This document shows, one piece after another, positions 59,189 through 64,000 of a stretch of 64,000 nucleotides of DNA. The position numbers and the translations under genes were made by a program. How positions within the stretch are numbered: position 1 is the first letter of the stretch; every line of letters begins with the position of its first letter. The notes under the pieces are model-generated. The model made no database searches, had not been told where the DNA came from, and saw only the letters and a program-made list of their open reading frames with translations. The DNA is taken from assembly GCA_016879935.1 (NCBI GenBank), contig JAACJQ010000219.1, positions 1 to 64,000 on the forward strand. The letters are read 5' to 3'. This DNA is from Archangiaceae bacterium (GTDB lineage: Bacteria; Myxococcota; Myxococcia; Myxococcales; Myxococcaceae).

Positions 59189-59953
59189 TCACAGCTTCGT
59201 GTCGATGCTCACCGTCGCCATCACGGCGCTCGTCGACTTCACGGTGAACGTCGTCTTCCAGTCGCCGAGCATCGAGTAGTTCACGACGCCCTCGTAGCGG
59301 CCGGGGCCTTTGAGCGTCGGCGCCACGTTGTTCGACGAGCCGGGCCCGTGCGCGGGCATCTCGGGCACCATCTCGAGCGTCGCGTCGTCGAACGCGGGGA
59401 ACGTCATCATGTCCTGCATGCGGTGGAGCGTGACGACGACGGGGTTGAGGCCCACCTTCAGCGCTTCGGGGTACGAGACGCTCATCACGTACTTCGCGTC
59501 ACCCACGACGAAGCTGCGAGCCAGCCCTGAGTCGCCGACGGCCAACGCGTCGAAGGTGAGCTTCGACTCGACACCGCCACGCACGACCTTCGCGCTCAAC
59601 GACCAGGTGCCCATGTCGGCGCTCGGCATCTGAAAGACGAGCTGCCCGCGGTACACGCCGTTGCCCTCGTGCACCACGTCACCGACGACGGGGCACGCGT
59701 GCGACTTCGTCGGCATCGTCATCAGGGGCTGCAGCGTCACCGCGGCGTCGGTGACGGGCTGGCCGTGGTCTTTCAACGTGAGCCAGACGGTCGTGAGTCC
59801 CGTGCCCAATGACGCCGTCGAGGCGAGCTCGGCGTCGAAGGGAGCCACGCTGGTGGTGGCGAGCACGAGGCGCGCGGGCGGCTGCTGGGTGACGACCTCG
59901 GGGCCACAGGCCGCGAGCGCGAGGAGAGACGAGACGAGGCTGAAACGGCGCAT
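59189..59953 (-). CDS. YtkA/FixH-like lipoprotein
   Basis: A protein of 254 residues from the ATG at 59953. The lipobox is LLALAAC (C17). Two beta-sandwich modules of the YtkA type follow, with phrases TVWLTLKDHGQPVTDAAVT near 60 and GRYEGVVNYSMLGDWKTTF near 222, plus MPTKSHACPVV near 85 and MPEMPAHGPGS near 200, where Met, His and Cys could bind copper. YtkA-like proteins occur beside cytochrome-oxidase and copper-delivery genes. It is the last gene of a three-gene unit with the redoxin and the outer-membrane protein. Confidence 0.75.
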   Translation of the reverse strand: MRRFSLVSSLLALAACGPEVVTQQPPARLVLATTSVAPFDAELASTASLGTGLTTVWLTLKDHGQPVTDAAVTLQPLMTMPTKSHACPVVGDVVHEGNGVYRGQLVFQMPSADMGTWSLSAKVVRGGVESKLTFDALAVGDSGLARSFVVGDAKYVMSVSYPEALKVGLNPVVVTLHRMQDMMTFPAFDDATLEMVPEMPAHGPGSSNNVAPTLKGPGRYEGVVNYSMLGDWKTTFTVKSTSAVMATVSIDTKL

Positions 59954-59969
59954 GAATGGTGCTCCTTGT

Positions 59970-60563
59970 TCAATGAACGGCACTGCAGTGCTGCGGCTCG
60001 GGGGTGAAGAGGTGACGCGTGATGGTGCAGCCCCACGTCGGGGTGCGCGCGGCGAAGCTCGAGCCACCGAGCACGCCGTCGAGCGCGCGCTCGAGCCAGG
60101 GCTCGCGGTCATCGGCGCCGACGTCGCGCTCGTTGTCGACCCAGCCGGTGAAGCGCACGGCGCCCGTGCGGTCGAGCACCGCTGCAGTCGGCGTGCTGCG
60201 CGCGTTCACCAGCGCGGCGATGGCGCCCGTGTCGTCGCGGTAGAGCGGCACCGTCACGCCGCGTTCGTTCGCCACGCGAAGCACGTCGTCGAACGACTCA
60301 CCGGCGTTGCTCGAGACGGCGAGGACCTGCACGCGCGGCCTCGAGCGGAGCGCCTCGACGCGGGCCTGATAGCGGCGAACGCACGGGCAGCCGGCGCTCC
60401 AGAAGACGAGCACGGTCGCGTCGGCCTTCTGCGTGAGCGACTCGAGCGTGACGACCTCTCCCGTCGCAGAACGCAGCGTGAGCGACGGGACGGTGCGCAC
60501 CGTCTGCCGCGCGCCCGCGCAGGCGCTGACAAGACACAACAGCGCAACTCTAGAAATGGCCAT
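59970..60563 (-). CDS. Thioredoxin-like (redoxin) lipoprotein with CPC motif
   Basis: A protein of 197 residues from the ATG at 60563. The lipobox is LVSAC (C15). A thioredoxin fold of the AhpC/TlpA type is visible: SLTLRSATGEVVTL, then VLVFWSAGCPC (C59 and C61, so CxC instead of CxxC), and STPTAAVLDRTGAVRFTG near 140. A late Cys pair appears in TWGCTITRHLF and PQHCSAVH. Probably a thiol-disulfide or copper-handling factor on the periplasmic face. Its start overlaps the end of the outer-membrane gene by 14 bp. Confidence 0.82.
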   Translation of the reverse strand: MAISRVALLCLVSACAGARQTVRTVPSLTLRSATGEVVTLESLTQKADATVLVFWSAGCPCVRRYQARVEALRSRPRVQVLAVSSNAGESFDDVLRVANERGVTVPLYRDDTGAIAALVNARSTPTAAVLDRTGAVRFTGWVDNERDVGADDREPWLERALDGVLGGSSFAARTPTWGCTITRHLFTPEPQHCSAVH

Positions 60564-61458
60564 AGCGACCTCCGAGGCTGACGCCGAGCCGCGCGTCACG
60601 GTTCTGCCCGACGCCGGAAGGCCACACGCTCGTCGAGAGCGCGGTCACGAGCGTGAAGTGCGGGGCCACCCGCCACGAGAGTGAGGTGACGAGCGACGGA
60701 ACGAAGCCAGCCGACGACGGCACGACCTCTCCATCGAGGCTCAGCGGCGCCTCCCACTCGAACTGCGCCGACACCGCGAGCACCAGCTTGTCGGGCACGA
60801 CCTCTCGCCCGCCCGAGAGCGCCGTCTGCACCACCGGCCCGAACCACTGCGTCGCGTGCGTGTCGGTGCGAACGAACGGAGCGAACACGCTCACGCCGGC
60901 GTCGACGCGCACGTACCAGGGCAGCCACGTGTACTCGCTCTCGAGCGCGAGCGAGGCGCCCCACGCGCCACGACCGGTCGCCCCTGCACCGAGCGGCGCG
61001 AAGCCCTGCTCTGCCCGCCGGCCCGTCGGCGCCAGCACTCCGAGCGTGAAACCGAGCGAGGGCAGGCGCTCGAACTCACCCAGCGAGATGGCCTCGAGCC
61101 GAACGCCAGCGCCCACGTCACCGAGCCCGCCGACGACCTGGCTGGTGGCTTGCGACTCGCGGTCGTTGACGAGCACCGGCACACGCGCCTGCACCTGCAC
61201 CCGCTCGGAGAGACGAAGAATGGCCCACGGCTCGAGCCGCGTGATTCCGTCCTGAAACGCAGTGCCGGTGACGCGGTACGCGCGCTGCGGGTCGTACTGG
61301 CCGACGATGCGCGCGTGCCCGGTCTGCACGCCGACCGCGAAGTCTTCCCACACGAGCAGGCGGCCCACGCCGAACGACGTCGCCGACATGCAGCAGGCCG
61401 CCGCGCTCGCACCAGAGGGAAGAAGCAGCAACGACAGGCCGACGAGCGCTCGGAGCAT
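60550..61458 (-). CDS. Outer-membrane beta-barrel protein
   Basis: A protein of 302 residues from the ATG at 61458. The signal peptide is VGLSLLLLPSGASAAACC. The mature part is full of alternating strands with glycines and aromatic girdle residues (GVGVLAP and EYTWLPWYVRVDAGVSVF) and ends in a terminal strand closing with Phe (LGVSLGGRYGHF), the usual sign of an outer-membrane barrel. It is the first gene of the operon with the redoxin and YtkA-like proteins. It may be a small transporter or channel. Confidence 0.8.
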   Translation of the reverse strand: MLRALVGLSLLLLPSGASAAACCMSATSFGVGRLLVWEDFAVGVQTGHARIVGQYDPQRAYRVTGTAFQDGITRLEPWAILRLSERVQVQARVPVLVNDRESQATSQVVGGLGDVGAGVRLEAISLGEFERLPSLGFTLGVLAPTGRRAEQGFAPLGAGATGRGAWGASLALESEYTWLPWYVRVDAGVSVFAPFVRTDTHATQWFGPVVQTALSGGREVVPDKLVLAVSAQFEWEAPLSLDGEVVPSSAGFVPSLVTSLSWRVAPHFTLVTALSTSVWPSGVGQNRDARLGVSLGGRYGHF

Positions 61459-61800
61459 CGCCGACACCCTCTGCGATGCGCGTGCCCGACACCCTGCGAC
61501 ACAGCGCCGCAGTCAAAGCCGTCAGAAGCACGGGGAATCGATGGTTTCGGCCCAGCCTGATGCGACCACGTTCCGGCGCGTTTCAGAGTGAATCACCGGA
61601 GACGAGCTTCGGCGCGAGGTGGACGAGCGTGACGGGCCAGACCGACCGTCGCCAGCGCCGAACCCACGCTGCCAGGCCCAAAGCCGAACCAGTCCTTCGG
61701 CGGCCAAGGTCGGCCCGGGGCCCGCACGGGGCATGTCTTCACTCACACGAGTGGGCCGGTTCGCAGGCCTCAGGGCTCCTGTGGTTCTGGAGGGGTGATC
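61459..61800. other. Intergenic region of 342 bp between divergent genes
   Basis: No supported gene. Long frames cross it on both strands, but they have no RBS, no domain and extend antisense or out of frame over the flanking genes. It should contain the promoters of the outer-membrane operon (minus) and of the 61801 lipoprotein (plus). No clear promoter or terminator is seen. Confidence 0.6.
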
Positions 61801-62589
61801 ATGACGCGACTGACGTGGCTTGCCGTCTTCGTGATGTGCGGGTGCCAGGGCCAACCGGTGCTCGAGGTGTCGCTCGGCGGCAAGGCGTTCGAGGTGAAAG
61901 ACGCCGTCTTCTTCTCGGTGGTGCACCACTTCGGCCCACCGACGACGTTCGTCGTCTTCGGCGACCAGCCGGGGCTGTGCCGGGCCTTCGAAGACCCGCG
62001 CAACGTCTGCAACGCCCGCATCGACCCCCACGTGCGCGACGGCCTCTTCGGCGCCCTCTCGAGGCCCGTCGACCTGACGAGGCCCCTCGGCTGGCTGGTG
62101 TTGCGGAGCGCGACCGAAGGTCCGGCGACCGTCGTGAAGGACGACCTGGAGCTGAGTACCCCGGGCGCGACGCTCACCGAAGGGCCGGGCTCGGTGCTGC
62201 ACGCGGCGAAGAACCACGCCGTCATCGAGCAGCTCGTCGCGGGAGACGCTGCCATCGTCTCGTTCGAGAGCGAGCTCGACGACGGGCGGGCCTTTCGGGG
62301 ACGCGTCGAGGCGGGCTGGTGCCCGGCCCTCGACATGGTTCGTCGCCACACCAGGCTCGAGCGGCCCGCAGGCACGTCGGGCAGCTTCAGCTACGACGAC
62401 ACGCAGCGAATGATCGGCCGATTCGAGCGCTCCGAATGTGAGGGAGAGACCATCGAGAGTCAGTGCCGCGGAGACGCGACGGGCGTCACGTGCACCTGCG
62501 TTCGCGACGGCGTCACCTCGACCTGCGCGGGCACGTCCGACGCCAACAGGAGCCTCGTCTCATGCTGCAACCTTCGCTTCGGCATCTGA
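61801..62589 (+). CDS. Hypothetical lipoprotein
   Basis: A protein of 262 residues from the ATG at 61801, preceded by GGAGGGG with 5-bp spacing. A GTG at 61795 is less likely because it overlaps this RBS. The lipobox is FVMCGC (about C17). The fold is mostly beta (VLEVSLGGKAFEVKDAVFFS, FGPPTTFVVFGDQ). Eight further cysteines lie in the second half, including TCTCVRDGVTSTCAG and SCCNLRF. Not recognised. The 3' end overlaps the convergent membrane-protein gene by 30 bp. Confidence 0.72.
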   Translation: MTRLTWLAVFVMCGCQGQPVLEVSLGGKAFEVKDAVFFSVVHHFGPPTTFVVFGDQPGLCRAFEDPRNVCNARIDPHVRDGLFGALSRPVDLTRPLGWLVLRSATEGPATVVKDDLELSTPGATLTEGPGSVLHAAKNHAVIEQLVAGDAAIVSFESELDDGRAFRGRVEAGWCPALDMVRRHTRLERPAGTSGSFSYDDTQRMIGRFERSECEGETIESQCRGDATGVTCTCVRDGVTSTCAGTSDANRSLVSCCNLRFGI

Positions 62590-63588
62590 GCCCGGCGCCG
62601 CGACGACGACCGCCACGAACCACCACGCCAGCACCAGCGTGCCACCCAGCGCCGAGACCTCCATCGTCCAGCGCGTGACGTCGAGGGCCTGCAGCACCAG
62701 CGGCAGCGTGAGCAGCCCGACCGCGACGAAGCCCGCTGTCACCGCGAACGGAGAGCTCGACCACCGCTCGCGGGTGAGGCTCAGCAGCACCGGCCCCAGC
62801 ACCAGAAAGTGGAGTGCGCCCAGCACCGCGGCCCGCACATTGGGAACGAGGCCGAGCGCCATCGCCAGCAGGCCCGCACCGACCGTCGCCCGCGACGCGC
62901 GCAACACGAGCGGCACCGAGCGCTCGCGCCAGACCGAGAGGAAGAAGAGCGCGTAGACCGCGAGGCCGAGCCGGGTGAGCGTCGATGGCCACACGCCGAG
63001 CGCTGCCGCGCTGGCGAGCCCTGCGATGGTGAGCACCGGTGCTGGCCACGCACGTGCGCCGATGGCCGCCAGCGCTGACGGCGCGACGACGACCAGCAGC
63101 AGGGCCGAGAGAAACGTGGCGACCAGGTGCTGCGCGAAGGGCGGGTCTCTTCGCAACGTGAGGGCGATGAAGGGCACGCACGCCATCGCCGCGACGATGC
63201 CGAACGGTACGAGCGCGAGCGGGTCGTCGAGCCGCAGCACGCGATGCCTCAGCCCGAAGGCACCGTGCAACCACAGCGCGCCAACGACGGTGCTGCCGAT
63301 GATGGCCTCGACGCCGTAGCCCGCGCGCAGAAAGCCGAAGACCGCCAGCGCCGTCGCAGCGCCGTACACCACCATCACCCGCGGACCCGGTGCAGGCGCG
63401 CCCGCGTTTCGCCACGCCACGAACGCGAGGGGAAACAGCACGCCGTATGCGCCGAGGTGGGAGTGCGCGTGCCGCACGTGCGCGAAGTCGAGTGGCAGGG
63501 CGAACGCTCCTGCGAGGGCCCAACGCATCCACACGCCGAGCGCGAGCGTCACCAGCAGGGCCACCGAAAGCAGGCGTGTCGGGGTCAT
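62560..63588 (-). CDS. Polytopic membrane protein with HAHSH motif
   Basis: A protein of 342 residues with about ten hydrophobic helices. The first loop has DFAHVRHAHSHLGAYGVL near 36-52, a His cluster like that of haem-copper-oxidase-type or NnrS-like proteins. Its ATG overlaps the upstream gene's stop, so the two are co-translated. A role with nitric oxide or haem-copper enzymes is inferred from motif and partner only. Confidence 0.7.
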   Translation of the reverse strand: MTPTRLLSVALLVTLALGVWMRWALAGAFALPLDFAHVRHAHSHLGAYGVLFPLAFVAWRNAGAPAPGPRVMVVYGAATALAVFGFLRAGYGVEAIIGSTVVGALWLHGAFGLRHRVLRLDDPLALVPFGIVAAMACVPFIALTLRRDPPFAQHLVATFLSALLLVVVAPSALAAIGARAWPAPVLTIAGLASAAALGVWPSTLTRLGLAVYALFFLSVWRERSVPLVLRASRATVGAGLLAMALGLVPNVRAAVLGALHFLVLGPVLLSLTRERWSSSPFAVTAGFVAVGLLTLPLVLQALDVTRWTMEVSALGGTLVLAWWFVAVVVAAPGSDAEAKVAA

Positions 63589-64000
63589 GGCATCGAGGGC
63601 TCGGGTCGCAGCACGCTCGCCGCGGGTCGCCGGCTCGTGATGATGACCGACACCGCGAACAGCACCAACGAGAGAACGTTCGTCACCGCGCCAGCGACTC
63701 GAAGCGGGTGCACGGCCAGCAGGTCTCCGGCGACGCGCGCGACCAGCGCGGCGTGAAGCGCAACCAACGGCACGAAGAGCGCTGCATGAAATGGCACCGA
63801 CACCCGCGCGACGGCGGGAAGAATGATGGGCGCGTGCGCGAACACCATCGAGAGCACGAACCCGACGAAGAGCGCATGGAGCCCGGCGTCGGCGAGCGGC
63901 CCGGCAGGAATGGGCGGCGTGTGCACGAGCAGCGCTCCGGTGACGATGAGCCAGGCGGCTCCGGCGAGCACGCCCAGCGCGGTGAAGCGCGGCAAGCCCG
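63585..64000 (-). CDS. NnrS-like membrane protein, start beyond the right edge
   Basis: 138 codons are visible and the frame continues past 64000. Four membrane helices are visible; ADAGLHALFVGFVLSMVF and AHAPIILPAVARV match the C-terminal part of NnrS proteins (His helix followed by HAP). The last 60 residues end RRPAASVLRPEPSMP. It overlaps the downstream gene by ATGA. It is expected to be a haem/copper membrane protein in nitric-oxide stress. Confidence 0.7.
   Translation of the reverse strand, partial: GLPRFTALGVLAGAAWLIVTGALLVHTPPIPAGPLADAGLHALFVGFVLSMVFAHAPIILPAVARVSVPFHAALFVPLVALHAALVARVAGDLLAVHPLRVAGAVTNVLSLVLFAVSVIITSRRPAASVLRPEPSMP

Overview
The window is about two-thirds G+C and almost fully coding (about 56 protein genes, no rRNA, tRNA or CRISPR seen). 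It looks like chromosome of a Myxococcota bacterium (order Myxococcales in the wide sense). The evidence is: two transmembrane Ser/Thr kinases (one with WD40 repeats, one with a PEGA tail); two proteins with the TIGR02996 repeat-companion domain; a PATAN (DUF4388)-TPR protein; many lipoproteins with short LxAC lipoboxes; a MopE-type metal-binding motif; an ECF42-type sigma factor with its YciI/DGPF partner; and a secreted protein ending in a MYXO-CTERM-like sorting tail. The species cannot be named from this.

Layout. 1-6 kb: an Imm21-like gene diverging from a WD40 kinase, a CPCC cysteine-rich protein and a TIGR02996 protein. 6-9.5 kb: a tight minus-strand operon of unknown gene, DcrB-like protein, GH13 amylase and QueE. 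9.5-12.4 kb: a radical SAM/SPASM enzyme diverging from a PHP phosphoesterase, then a small membrane protein and GrpB. 12.5-15 kb: GlgX plus a coiled-coil protein. 15-21.7 kb: secreted proteins, the PEGA kinase, a YadGH-like ABC exporter and a Nudix hydrolase; this block also holds a degraded gene duplication at 16.7-17.4 kb. 21.7-31 kb: an orphan MoxR ATPase, a 1955-residue repeat lipoprotein, a lamin-tail lipoprotein and a PilZ protein. 31-42.3 kb: a GT-C-like membrane protein, an LRR protein, a PIG-L deacetylase, YciI plus ECF42 sigma, three secreted proteins, an SDR and an AraC/GyrI regulator. The regulator is translationally coupled to a large membrane-anchored STAND-like ATPase (42.3-45.8 kb).

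46-54.4 kb is the most interesting block: a plus-strand run of NnrS-like membrane protein, fatty-acyl-AMP ligase, a 69-bp tandem repeat array, an NAD-dependent epimerase/reductase, acyl carrier protein, acyl-CoA dehydrogenase, B12-binding radical SAM enzyme and FAD amine-oxidase-like protein. Most junctions overlap or nearly touch. It reads as a fatty-acid-derived specialised-metabolite or modified-lipid pathway on a dedicated carrier protein; the product is not known to me.

54.4-64 kb: a YrdB-like membrane protein, a lipoprotein, the PATAN-TPR protein, an FNR-type regulator with four candidate cluster cysteines, an operon of outer-membrane protein, thioredoxin-like lipoprotein and YtkA-like lipoprotein, and at the right edge two coupled membrane proteins of the NnrS/haem-copper-like kind. 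The FNR protein, the redox lipoproteins and the NnrS-like proteins suggest an oxygen or nitrogen-oxide response neighbourhood; this is inference. Two sequence-scale signals cut across the annotation: strong excess of the palindrome TGATCA, and convergent genes that end within 0-11 bp of each other or overlap.
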